A stretch of 5,726 nucleotides of DNA, taken from the NCBI GenBank assembly GCA_003170875.1, contig PMYJ01000187.1, positions 5,528-11,253 on the forward strand. Reading direction: 5' to 3'. Under the pieces are notes generated by a model. It ran no database searches and was not told the origin of the DNA. It worked only from the letters and a program-made list of their open reading frames with translations. The position numbers and the translations under genes are program-made. Every line of letters starts with the position of its first letter. Within the stretch, counting starts at the first letter, position 1. Shown piece after piece: positions 1 through 5,278 of the stretch. Source of the DNA: Candidatus Dormiibacterota bacterium (GTDB lineage: Bacteria > Chloroflexota > Dormibacteria > Aeolococcales > Aeolococcaceae).

Positions 1-770
1 ACCGGGAGCAGGACGCTGAAGTTGATGCCGAAGGTGGAGACCACGAGTAGCAGCCCGCAGGTCAGCCACGCGGCGCGGGTGTGCACCACCCAGACCACGC
101 CCTCGCCGAGGCTGTGCAGCACCCCCTGCTCCTCGGCGTGGTTGCTCCGGTACAGCTCGGAGGTGCGCATCAGCAGCAGGCTCGCGATGACCGCGAGAAA
201 ACTGGCCGCGTTGACCGCGAAGCAGATGGTCACTCCCACGGTGGCGATGAGAACCCCCGCCAGCGCCGGCCCCGCCGCCCGCGCCAGGTTGAAGAGCGAG
301 GCGTTGAGCGACACCGCGTTGGGCAGCTCCTTGCGCCCGACCATCTCGAAGACGAAGGCCTGCCGAGCCGGCATGTCGACGACCTGCACCGCACCGCCGA
401 CCGCCGCCAGGAGAAAGACCTCCCACACCGTGGCCTGCCCGGTCAGGGCGAGGAGGGACAGGGCGACCGCGGTCAGCATCAGAGTCGTCTGAGTGGCGAT
501 GATCGTGATGCGCTTGTCGAAGCGGTCCACGAGCGGTCCGCCCAGCAGGCCAAAGACCGTGTACGGCAGGAACTGGAAGGCGGCGAGCGCCCCCAGGGCG
601 AGAGGGGAACCGGTCGGGGAGTGGGTCAGCTCGACGATCATCCATGCCTGGGCGATGTTCTGCACCCAGGTTCCAGAGATCGAGACGGCCTGACCGGCGA
701 AGAAGAGCCGGTAGTTGCGGTGGCGCTGGAGGCTGCGGAAGGTCCGCGCTGAGGCGCTGGTAACGCTCAT
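1..770 (-). CDS. MFS exporter, MFS_3 (EntS/DHA3-like) family, C-terminus cut by window edge
   Basis: This is a proton-driven inner-membrane drug or metabolite exporter by family; the substrate cannot be read from sequence. The visible 256 residues start MSVTSASARTFRSLQRHRNY and carry the family's opening pattern RLFFAGQAVSISGTWVQNIA (about residues 21-40). MFS motif A, GGPLVDRFDKR, lies in the TM2-TM3 loop (about 77-87). The conserved stretch VDMPARQAFVFEMVGRKELP and then NAVSLNASLFNLARAAGPALAG, typical of MFS_3 proteins, follows TM4. Members are usually 400-450 residues, so roughly 40% of the C-terminus lies beyond position 1. Its ATG overlaps the stop of the upstream MarR gene by 4 bases (ATGA), so the two are very likely co-transcribed and translationally coupled. 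This suggests that the MarR protein controls the exporter. Confidence 0.93.
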   Translation of the reverse strand, partial: MSVTSASARTFRSLQRHRNYRLFFAGQAVSISGTWVQNIAQAWMIVELTHSPTGSPLALGALAAFQFLPYTVFGLLGGPLVDRFDKRITIIATQTTLMLTAVALSLLALTGQATVWEVFLLAAVGGAVQVVDMPARQAFVFEMVGRKELPNAVSLNASLFNLARAAGPALAGVLIATVGVTICFAVNAASFLAVIASLLLMRTSELYRSNHAEEQGVLHSLGEGVVWVVHTRAAWLTCGLLLVVSTFGINFSVLLP

Positions 771-1243
771 CGAGGGACGCTGCCCTCCATGAGCGCGGTG
801 AGCGGGTCCACGGCAGCCTCCAACGCGGCCAGCTGGTCGGGGGTCAGGCGCTGGAGCTGCTCGGCGAGCCAGGCGGTGCGGCTGCTGCGCGCCGCGCGCA
901 GGAGCCGTGTTCCCTCGGGGGTGACGACGATGTCGACCCGCCGGCGATCACCCGCGATACCTCGCGCCCGGGCCACCAGCCCGGCGGTCTCCAGCTTGTC
1001 CACCGCGTTCGACATCGAGGGGGCGGAGATGCCCTCCCGGCTCGCCAGCTCGTTGACCCCGACGCCCGGCTTGCGGCTGATCAGGGAGAGGATCTCCACC
1101 TGTCCGCCGGTCAGGGCGGTCCCCTCGACCACGCGCCGGAGGTGACGGGCGAGATGGAGGAGGAGGGGACGGAGCTGGTTGGCGAGCGCGAGGTCCTCGG
1201 CGGTCGTGGCCTTTGCGCGCTGGGAGGTGAGGAGTGCGGGCAT
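767..1243 (-). CDS. MarR-family winged-helix transcriptional regulator
   Basis: A 158-residue dimeric DNA-binding regulator, typical MarR length. An N-terminal dimerisation helix (about 17-40) is followed by GTALTGGQVEILSLI, the HTH around 61-86 (VNELASREGISAPSMSNAVDKLE), and a wing containing the MarR signature DRRRVDIVVTPEG (99-111). A C-terminal helix pair completes the dimerisation domain. MarR proteins usually repress neighbouring exporters and are released by a ligand; here the downstream, overlapping gene is an MFS exporter, which fits that role. The start at 1243 is preferred because a consensus -10 ends 8 nt upstream, making the mRNA leaderless or nearly so. The ligand is unknown. 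Confidence 0.93.
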   Translation of the reverse strand: MPALLTSQRAKATTAEDLALANQLRPLLLHLARHLRRVVEGTALTGGQVEILSLISRKPGVGVNELASREGISAPSMSNAVDKLETAGLVARARGIAGDRRRVDIVVTPEGTRLLRAARSSRTAWLAEQLQRLTPDQLAALEAAVDPLTALMEGSVPR

Positions 1244-1251
1244 CCTCGGTA

Positions 1252-1280
1252 ATTATATAGGCTAACTATTTGCTTGGCAA
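1252..1280 (-). promoter_or_regulatory. Promoter of the marR-MFS operon with possible MarR operator
   Basis: On the minus strand, a -35 TTGCCA (1280-1275) and a perfect -10 TATAAT (1257-1252) are separated by exactly 17 bp. The A of the marR ATG is the ninth base after the -10, so the transcript would start 0-2 nt before the start codon. The spacer and -10 are an AT-rich island in GC-rich DNA and contain an imperfect dyad, TAGTTAG-C-CTATATA, centred on 1261 with 6 of 9 pairs matching over 1252-1270. A MarR dimer bound there would cover the -10 and allow autorepression. The promoter is convincing; the operator is an inference. Confidence 0.8.
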
Positions 1281-1303
1281 CCCGGCGTTGATGCACACTT
1301 GAC

Positions 1304-1346
1304 GCCCGGCCTGCCCGCCGGGCCTCAACTCCGCCGCACGGCGGCG
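1304..1346. other. Two GC-rich hairpins in the divergent intergenic region
   Basis: GCCCGGC (1304-1310) pairs perfectly with GCCGGGC (1317-1323) across a 6-nt loop. A second stem, CGCCGC (1332-1337) with GCGGCG (1341-1346), has a 3-nt loop. They lie upstream of the small membrane protein gene at 1378 and would sit in its 5' leader if that gene is transcribed from the AT-rich island at 1250-1270. Neither is followed by a T run. They could affect the leader mRNA, or be chance in DNA this GC-rich. No promoter for the plus-strand genes is clear; TAGGCT at 1258-1263 is one weak candidate. Confidence 0.4.
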
Positions 1347-1377
1347 CTGGCGAGCCGGCAGCGGCCCGCGGGAGGCG

Positions 1378-1584
1378 GTGGCCGAGCAAGGGAGAGACGC
1401 GTTGGTCGGGACCACCCCGGGGGCGCCGGAGGGCGACGTGGCGTCGGGGGATGGCCCCGCGCGGATTCACGCGGCCAACCTCTTCACCGGGATGCCCCCA
1501 CTCCTGATGCTGGCGCTCGGTGTCGTGATCGGCGCCGCCATCAGCTTCGCCCTCGGTGTCGTCTTCTGGTCGGTCTTCCCGTAG
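1378..1584 (+). CDS. Small single-pass membrane protein, unknown function
   Basis: I do not recognise a family. The 68-residue product has a polar, Gly-rich N-terminal half (1-33) and one strong hydrophobic helix near the C-terminus (about 39-66, LLMLALGVVIGAAISFALGV and on to FWSVFP), so it is probably tail-anchored with its N-terminus in the cytoplasm. Nearly every codon ends in G or C, which supports real coding. The GTG at 1378 has GGAGG 2 nt upstream, an unusually short spacing. A TTG at 1402, preceded by GGGAGAG at better spacing, is an alternative that would shorten the product by 8 residues. The gene ends 3 nt before the next start, so the two are probably one operon. Confidence 0.65.
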   Translation: MAEQGRDALVGTTPGAPEGDVASGDGPARIHAANLFTGMPPLLMLALGVVIGAAISFALGVVFWSVFP

Positions 1585-1587
1585 GCG

Positions 1588-2229
1588 ATGGAACCGCTGC
1601 ACCGGACCCCCCACCGGCTCGCTCCGGTCCTCTCCCTCGCCGCGGGATTGGTCCTGGGGGGGGGCATCGGCCTCCCGACCGCCCACTGGGTGGCGGGCTA
1701 CCTCACCCGCACACCCGTGGTTGCGCCGTCGGGCTCGGCTGCCCAGACGTCGCCGACAGCGCAACCCCAACCGTCGACCGCCTCCTCGCCGGCGCCGGCC
1801 ACCCCGGTCCCGACGCCCACCGCCTCCGAGACAGCCTGCGCGCCGCTGGCGACTGGCCAGCAGCCCCTGGACCCTCTCCATACGCCTCCCTCCGGCTACA
1901 CCACGGACGCGGCCCTCGACTGGATCGGATGCGGGGCCGAACGTCTCCCTCCAGGCAGCGGTTTCACGGTTGGCGGCCCGTGGCTGGTGGCGCTGTCGTA
2001 CAGCTGTCCGACCGGGACCGCGGCCGCTAGCACCGGGGCGACGCTGACCGTCAGCCAGACGGGCGCGCTGCCGGGGTCCAGCCCGGAGGTGATCGCCGAT
2101 GGCCGGACCGATAGCGATGACGTGATCGGCGGCGGGCCGGGCGGGTCCGCGATCGGTCCGGGGACCTACCGCCTGAGCGTGACGGGGCCCACCGCCTGCC
2201 TCTGGCACCTGGCGGTGTACCGGGGCTGA
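1588..2229 (+). CDS. Membrane-anchored extracytoplasmic protein with Pro/Thr/Ser linker and C-terminal beta-rich domain
   Basis: A 213-residue protein with a basic N-terminus (HRTPHR), one hydrophobic segment (about 11-38) acting as anchor or signal, a linker rich in Pro, Thr, Ser and Ala (about 42-82), and a globular domain (about 83-213). The domain has four cysteines (C84, C115, C140, C204), enough for two disulfides outside the membrane. Its layout, FTVGGPWLVALSYSC followed by GTYRLSVTGPTACLWHLAV, resembles small beta domains on actinobacterial lipoproteins with a W-x-x-x-x-S-Y-x-C start and a final C-x-W strand. That comparison is from memory and not searched. There is no lipobox cysteine near the N-terminus. 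No Shine-Dalgarno is visible; the ATG is 3 nt after the upstream stop, so translational coupling is likely. A run of nine G lies in the membrane-segment codons. Confidence 0.75.
   Translation: MEPLHRTPHRLAPVLSLAAGLVLGGGIGLPTAHWVAGYLTRTPVVAPSGSAAQTSPTAQPQPSTASSPAPATPVPTPTASETACAPLATGQQPLDPLHTPPSGYTTDAALDWIGCGAERLPPGSGFTVGGPWLVALSYSCPTGTAAASTGATLTVSQTGALPGSSPEVIADGRTDSDDVIGGGPGGSAIGPGTYRLSVTGPTACLWHLAVYRG
1656..1664 (+). repeat. G9 homopolymer inside a membrane-protein gene
   Basis: Nine consecutive G bases encode the end of Leu and two-plus Gly codons (VLGGGIG) in the transmembrane segment of the 1588-2229 product. Gain or loss of one base would shift the frame before the extracytoplasmic domain. 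Such tracts can mediate slipped-strand phase variation and are also common sites of sequencing error. Confidence 0.9.
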
Positions 2230-2244
2230 CGGGCCGGGGGATCC

Positions 2245-2259
2245 GCCCGCGGCGCGGGC
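2245..2259 (+). terminator. Possible GC hairpin terminator after the membrane-protein pair
   Basis: GCCCGC (2245-2250) pairs perfectly with GCGGGC (2254-2259) across a 3-nt GGC loop, 16 nt after the stop of the anchored protein. No T tract follows, so intrinsic termination is uncertain. Confidence 0.35.
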
Positions 2260-2295
2260 CGCGCATCGCATCTCGCGCGTTCGCCACCTCGTTGC

Positions 2296-2301
2296 TATGC
2301 T
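2296..2301 (+). promoter_or_regulatory. -10 element (TATGCT) for the winged-helix gene or its mini-ORF
   Basis: TATGCT fits TAnnnT and is identical to the -10 candidate before the MshC/CysS gene at 5631, with GC in front in both (GCTATGCT). A GTG starts 5 nt downstream at 2307. No convincing -35 is seen at 16-18 bp spacing. If used, transcription would start at about 2307-2309. Confidence 0.5.
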
Positions 2302-2306
2302 CTGCG

Positions 2307-2369
2307 GTGAGCCGCGGGCTCCGCGTCACGGGCGCGGATCTGAGCCTTGCGACTTTCAAGAGCCCATGA
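2307..2369 (+). CDS. Possible leaderless 20-codon mini-ORF overlapping the regulator start
   Basis: GTG at 2307, 5 nt after the TATGCT -10, opens a 20-codon frame (MSRGLRVTGADLSLATFKSP) that ends in TGA at 2367-2369. That stop overlaps the ATG at 2366 of the winged-helix gene as ATGA, the same arrangement as in the marR-MFS pair. This would let ribosomes that load on a leaderless end reach the regulator, whose ATG lacks a good Shine-Dalgarno. The peptide has no run of one amino acid, so it is not a classical attenuator leader. It could also be a chance frame; nothing shows the peptide itself is functional. Confidence 0.35.
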   Translation: MSRGLRVTGADLSLATFKSP

Positions 2370-2677
2370 GCCCCACGCCGCAGTCCTCACCGGACCAAGC
2401 ACCCGTTTTGCGACGCCAGTGGACGCTGCTGTCCAACCACGGCCACGTCCTGGTCTGCCTCGCTCGTGATCCCCACATGCGGATGCGCGACATCGCGCAG
2501 AGCGTCGGCATCACCGAGCGCGCCTGCTACCGGATCGTGGGGGACCTCGAGGAGGCGGGGCTGGTCCGCCGCAACCGGGTCGGGCGTAACAACCACTACG
2601 AGATCGATCTGGCGGCGAGCATGCGCCACCCAGCGTGGCGTGGAGTGCGCGCTGTGGACCTTCTCACCAGCCCCTGA
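2366..2677 (+). CDS. Small winged-helix (MarR-like) transcriptional regulator
   Basis: A 103-residue protein with a single winged-helix domain. After a short polar N-terminus comes QWTLLSNHGHVLVCLARDP (about 18-36), a common opening of this group. The HTH follows, RMRDIAQSVGITERACYRIV (39-58), then LEEAGLVRRNRVGRNNHYEI (61-80), which forms the last helix and the wing. The tail RHPAWRGVRAVDLLTSP matches the family's usual HP...LL ending. It is likely a DNA-binding regulator without a ligand domain; the target is unknown. The ATG at 2366 is chosen because the domain begins soon after it. The in-frame ATG at 2297 lies inside the -10 candidate and would add 23 atypical residues. It has only a weak AAGAG 3 nt upstream, so coupling to the mini-ORF is plausible. 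It converges with the PIG-L gene, 20 nt away. Confidence 0.88.
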   Translation: MSPTPQSSPDQAPVLRRQWTLLSNHGHVLVCLARDPHMRMRDIAQSVGITERACYRIVGDLEEAGLVRRNRVGRNNHYEIDLAASMRHPAWRGVRAVDLLTSP

Positions 2678-2689
2678 GCAGGCTCGCCG

Positions 2690-2704
2690 CGGCTGGATCA
2701 GCCG
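2690..2704. terminator. Possible bidirectional hairpin between convergent genes
   Basis: CGGCTG (2690-2695) pairs perfectly with CAGCCG (2699-2704) across a 3-nt GAT loop. It lies where the winged-helix gene and the PIG-L gene converge and contains the PIG-L stop codon. The position suits a shared terminator, but no T run is present on either side. Confidence 0.35.
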
Positions 2705-3432
2705 GTGCCGACCCGGTAGAAGCCCTCTGCGGATGCGCCTTCGCCGAGACCGGCACCCTCGGCCGCGCTGCGTAGCCAGGCGCGCACCCGCTGCTCCAGC
2801 GGCTCCCACTCCTGGTACTGGGACCTGTGGCAGCGCAGGGCCTCCAGCTTGCGGTCGGCGGTGGCGGTGACGTCCGTCCACACGTTGACGCGCTCGGGGC
2901 TGCCCATTACCCAGAGCTCTCGGACGGTGTGCGGCTCCAGCCCCTCGTGCTCGAGCAGCTCCAGGTGGGCGAAAGGATTGCGGGAATCGGGGTAGACGGC
3001 GCAGATGGCCGCTTCGGCCGCGGCGAGGTGATCCGGGTGGGAGGCGAACAGCCGGCTCCAGTTGCGCTCCGGGGACTGGGCCACCACGCGGTCCGGCCGC
3101 TTCTGGCGGATGACCCGGCTGATGTCGCGTCGCAGCTCGTGGGTCACGGTCAGCTCGCCGTCCGGATACCCCAGGAAGGTGAGGTCGGTGACGCCGACCA
3201 CCTTGGCGGCCGCTGTCTGCTCGGTACGCCGGATCTGGCCCATGCGCTGGCGCCCGATCGAGCGGTCCGAGCCCCCCGCCTGGCCGTCAGTGACGATGCA
3301 GTAGCTCACCTCGACGCCCGCGTCGGTCCAGCGGGCCGTCGTGGCGGCGCAGCCGAAGTCGCAGTCATCGGGATGGGCCACCACGATCAGGACCCGCTCG
3401 ATGCCCTCGGTGTCGGGGAAGCTCTCCGGCAT
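2698..3432 (-). CDS. PIG-L/LmbE family zinc-dependent deacetylase
   Basis: A 244-residue hydrolase of the family that includes MshB, Mca and BshB, which remove acetyl groups from amino-sugar conjugates or cleave thiol conjugates. The metal site is visible: AHPDD (19-23) gives H20 and D23 as ligands and D22 as probable general base, and SHPDH (131-135) gives H135. The Rossmann-like order is intact: RVLIVVAHPDDCDFG, VSYCIVTDGQAGG, IRRTEQTAAAKVVGV, FLGYPDGEL, RPDRVVAQSPERNW. The region PDSRNPFAHLELL...GLEPHTVREL marks a broad actinobacterial-type subfamily of undefined substrate; it is not a close MshB or Mca match. The ATG at 3432 is preferred over the open frame reaching 3636 because the domain begins at once after it and a TACCAT -10 lies 7 nt upstream. 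Confidence 0.92.
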   Translation of the reverse strand: MPESFPDTEGIERVLIVVAHPDDCDFGCAATTARWTDAGVEVSYCIVTDGQAGGSDRSIGRQRMGQIRRTEQTAAAKVVGVTDLTFLGYPDGELTVTHELRRDISRVIRQKRPDRVVAQSPERNWSRLFASHPDHLAAAEAAICAVYPDSRNPFAHLELLEHEGLEPHTVRELWVMGSPERVNVWTDVTATADRKLEALRCHRSQYQEWEPLEQRVRAWLRSAAEGAGLGEGASAEGFYRVGTG

Positions 3433-3439
3433 GCCTGGG

Positions 3440-3445
3440 ATGGTA
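3440..3445 (-). promoter_or_regulatory. -10 element (TACCAT) giving a leaderless PIG-L mRNA
   Basis: On the minus strand TACCAT is followed by 7 nt and then the ATG of the PIG-L gene, so transcription would start at or 1 nt before the A of the start codon. No Shine-Dalgarno could fit. A -35 at 17-bp spacing would fall at 3463-3468, in the centre of the 22-bp palindrome. Confidence 0.5.
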
Positions 3446-3455
3446 CGGGGAGAGC

Positions 3456-3477
3456 CGCGCCGGCCGCGGCCGGCGCG
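3456..3477. promoter_or_regulatory. 22-bp perfect palindrome in the PIG-L promoter
   Basis: Every base from 3456 to 3477 is mirrored about 3466/3467, with core CCGGCCGCGGCCGG and no loop. Its centre falls where the PIG-L -35 should be. It is a candidate operator for a dimeric regulator, or a cruciform-forming site. The divergent region 3433-3651 (219 bp) otherwise shows no gene in either direction. Confidence 0.55.
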
Positions 3478-3611
3478 CTCGCATCCCCACCATGCGGCGG
3501 GTGGTGCGGGTCCGGGTACCCCATTCTGACCGGCTGCGACGGCAGGAAACGTCTGGGGAACGGTCCGCTGAATTCCCTCACACGGTGGCTCCCGCCCCGG
3601 ATTCCACCCTG

Positions 3612-3617
3612 TAGCGT
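3612..3617 (+). promoter_or_regulatory. Candidate -10 (TAGCGT) for the response regulator gene
   Basis: TAGCGT fits TAnnnT and would start transcription near 3624, leaving a leader of about 28 nt before the ATG at 3652. No -35 and no clear Shine-Dalgarno are seen, so this is a weak call. Confidence 0.3.
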
Positions 3618-3651
3618 GTGTGTCGAGTGCAGACAACGCTCCAGACCAGTC

Positions 3652-4353
3652 ATGACCATGCTTGATCTCTCGCAGGTGGCCGGCCTCAGGCTGGTCGATC
3701 CCGGCCGGGCCCTCCCCGCCGGACTTCCGCAGGCCGCATCGGCACCGGATCGGGTCCCCGCGCGGGCCCCGGCGGAGGCGGTTGCCATTCCCGCGGCCTC
3801 TGAGAGCGCCCCACCTTCCGAGCCTTCCGACGGCGTGGCATCCGCTCCCATCTCAGACTTCGAGGCGGGCGCCGTTCCGGGCGCAGCCGCGCCGCCCGCG
3901 CCGGCCGCGCTGCCCGCGCCGGCCGCCAGCCCCTCCGCGGGGCCGGTCCAATCCGAACCGGCCGTCCTTCGCGAGCAGGAGCGGGCACCGGCGGCACCGG
4001 CGGTGCTGATCGTGGACGACAACGTCCGGCTGGCCAGCACCGTGGTCGCCTACATGGAGATGCAGGGATTTCGGGCCCATCCCGCCCACAGCGCGGAGGA
4101 GGCGCTGTTCGCGGCCCAGCAGGTTCCCTTCGACCTCGTGCTCCTCGACATCAACATGCCGGGGATGGACGGCCTCGAGGTCTGCCATCGCCTGCTCGCC
4201 ACCTCCCCGGGAATCCGGGTGCTCATGGTGACGGGGCGCGACTCCGACGAGGACCCACTCCGGGCTGCCGCCGTGGGTGCCCGCGGGCTGCTCACCAAGC
4301 CGATCTCGCTCGCCTCCCTGCGCGACGAGATGCTCCGCGCCCTGGCCAGCTGA
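3652..4353 (+). CDS. Response regulator with C-terminal receiver domain and long Ala/Pro-rich N-terminal tail
   Basis: A 233-residue protein. Residues 117-233 are a complete CheY-like receiver: acidic pair D122/D123 (VLIVDDN), phospho-acceptor D166 (LVLLDINMPGMDG), switch T194 (VLMVTGRD) and K216 (LLTKPIS). Residues 1-25 (MTMLDLSQVAGLRLVDPGRA and following) look like a short motif, and 26-115 are a disordered Ala/Pro/Ser/Glu linker with PAPAALPAPAA. There is no DNA-binding or enzymatic output domain and no histidine kinase nearby, so it is an orphan single-domain regulator that probably acts through protein contact, perhaps using the N-terminal motif. The frame is open far upstream, but that part only runs antisense to the PIG-L gene; ATG 3652 (or 3658) is the sensible start. 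Confidence 0.88.
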   Translation: MTMLDLSQVAGLRLVDPGRALPAGLPQAASAPDRVPARAPAEAVAIPAASESAPPSEPSDGVASAPISDFEAGAVPGAAAPPAPAALPAPAASPSAGPVQSEPAVLREQERAPAAPAVLIVDDNVRLASTVVAYMEMQGFRAHPAHSAEEALFAAQQVPFDLVLLDINMPGMDGLEVCHRLLATSPGIRVLMVTGRDSDEDPLRAAAVGARGLLTKPISLASLRDEMLRALAS

Positions 4354-4363
4354 GCCGTCCGGT

Positions 4364-4380
4364 CGCCCCCGATTGGGGCG
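4364..4380. terminator. Hairpin between response regulator and lipase genes
   Basis: CGCCCC (4364-4369) pairs perfectly with GGGGCG (4375-4380) across a 5-nt CGATT loop, 10 nt after the response regulator stop. It may terminate that gene, but no T run follows. It ends 5 nt before the lipase -10 and covers the place of its -35, so it could instead be an operator. Confidence 0.4.
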
Positions 4381-4385
4381 TGGAC

Positions 4386-4391
4386 TAGAGT
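4386..4391 (+). promoter_or_regulatory. -10 element (TAGAGT) giving a leaderless lipase mRNA
   Basis: TAGAGT is followed by exactly 6 nt and then the GTG at 4398, so +1 would coincide with the start codon. The whole gap after the response regulator is 44 nt. No -35 is recognisable. Confidence 0.5.
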
Positions 4392-4397
4392 CCGCGG

Positions 4398-5234
4398 GTG
4401 CGTGAGGTCGAGCGCCACTCCCTTGGCAGTGGTGGGACTGGTCTCTTCTGGCGGCTCTGGTCATCCGATGACCGAGCGTCCGCGGCCCGAGTGGTGATCT
4501 CCCACGGCTATGCCGAACACGGGGGAAGGTATCGCCACGTTGCCGAGCGCCTGACCCGGGCGGGGCTGGCGGTGGTCGTCCCCGACCACCGGGGCCACGG
4601 GCGTTCCGAGGGGCGGCCGGTGAGCGTTGCCCGGTTCGACGCCTACGTCGAGGACCTCCACCAGGTCTTCCTGGATTCCGCCTCTGAGTTCGGAGACGCC
4701 CCCACCATCCTCCTCGGCCACAGCATGGGAGGGCTGATCGCCGCGGTCTACGCACTGCGCCATCCCGAGGAGCTGCGCGGCCTGGTCCTCTCCGCCCCCG
4801 CTGTGGTCTCCACCGGGGTCTCGGCACCGGCCATCGCGATCGGCCGGTTGCTGGCCCGGGTTGCCCCGGAGATCGGCGTCGTCAAGCTTCCGCTGGAGAG
4901 GATCTCCCGCGACCCGGAGGTGGTCGCCGCCTACATGGCCGACCCCTTGGTCCACCCGCGAAGGTTGCGGGCTCGTCTCGGCGCCGAAATGCTGCGAGCG
5001 ATCGACGAGGTGGCTGCAGGGCTCCCCCGGCTGACGATGCCGGTACTGGTGATGCAGGGGAGCGACGACGCCCTGGTCGACCCCACCGCCGCCGCCTACG
5101 TGCACGACCGGGTCGGGAGCCGGGACCGGACCATTCGCATCTACCCCGGTCTCTACCACGAGATCTTCAACGAGCCCGAGCGAGACCAGGTGCTCGACGA
5201 TCTGGTCGAATGGGTGCTGGCGAGGATCGCCTAG
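4398..5234 (+). CDS. Alpha/beta hydrolase, monoacylglycerol lipase-like (Hydrolase_4)
   Basis: A 278-residue serine hydrolase, normal length for bacterial monoacylglycerol lipases, which release fatty acid and glycerol from monoacylglycerols. Family landmarks are in order: oxyanion-hole loop SHGYAEHGGRY (35-45), VPDHRGHGRSEG (61-72), nucleophile elbow GHSMGG with S109 (107-112), catalytic acid in MQGSDDALVDP (probably D224) and catalytic H254 in GLYHEIFNEP. The HGxxEHxxRY and DHRGHGxSxG patterns separate this group from other alpha/beta hydrolases. Residues 135-190 form the lid, with hydrophobic residues for substrate entry. There is no signal peptide, so it is probably cytoplasmic. Related lysophospholipase activity is possible. 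The GTG start is chosen for the TAGAGT -10 just upstream and the family length. Confidence 0.92.
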   Translation: MREVERHSLGSGGTGLFWRLWSSDDRASAARVVISHGYAEHGGRYRHVAERLTRAGLAVVVPDHRGHGRSEGRPVSVARFDAYVEDLHQVFLDSASEFGDAPTILLGHSMGGLIAAVYALRHPEELRGLVLSAPAVVSTGVSAPAIAIGRLLARVAPEIGVVKLPLERISRDPEVVAAYMADPLVHPRRLRARLGAEMLRAIDEVAAGLPRLTMPVLVMQGSDDALVDPTAAAYVHDRVGSRDRTIRIYPGLYHEIFNEPERDQVLDDLVEWVLARIA

Positions 5235-5248
5235 CTCCGGTTGGGAGC
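5234..5248 (+). terminator. Possible hairpin terminator after the lipase gene
   Basis: GCTCC (5234-5238) pairs with GGAGC (5244-5248) across a GGTTG loop, directly at the lipase stop. The stem is short and lacks a T tract. The rest of the gap to the tRNA shows only a direct repeat of CCGGTTGG (5237-5244 and 5274-5281). Confidence 0.3.
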
Positions 5249-5278
5249 CGGGCGGCGGTCCGCTCCTGCGGTGCCGGT

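Noticed and set aside
1111..2271. A 386-residue minus-strand open frame over the membrane-protein pair.
   Set aside because: Its product is Arg/Gly low-complexity with no domain, and it overlaps marR in another frame. The plus-strand genes have membrane segments and good third-position GC.
2297..2365. Start of the small winged-helix gene at ATG 2297.
   Set aside because: This ATG lies within the TATGCT -10 candidate, and the 23 extra residues do not resemble the family. ATG 2366 is better placed.
3554..3581. GGGGAAC...GAATTCCC inverted repeat upstream of the response regulator.
   Set aside because: Arms are short and the spacing is loose; it is not distinguishable from chance.
2827..3651. 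The reading frame of the response regulator stays open leftwards to 2827, giving a 508-residue protein.
   Set aside because: This part runs antisense through the PIG-L gene, which has all its catalytic motifs. The extra residues are typical of high-GC antisense frames and show no domain.
3853..4827. A 324-residue minus-strand open frame over the receiver and lipase genes.
   Set aside because: It is an antisense shadow: Arg/Gly/Pro-rich, without motifs, covering two well-supported plus-strand genes.
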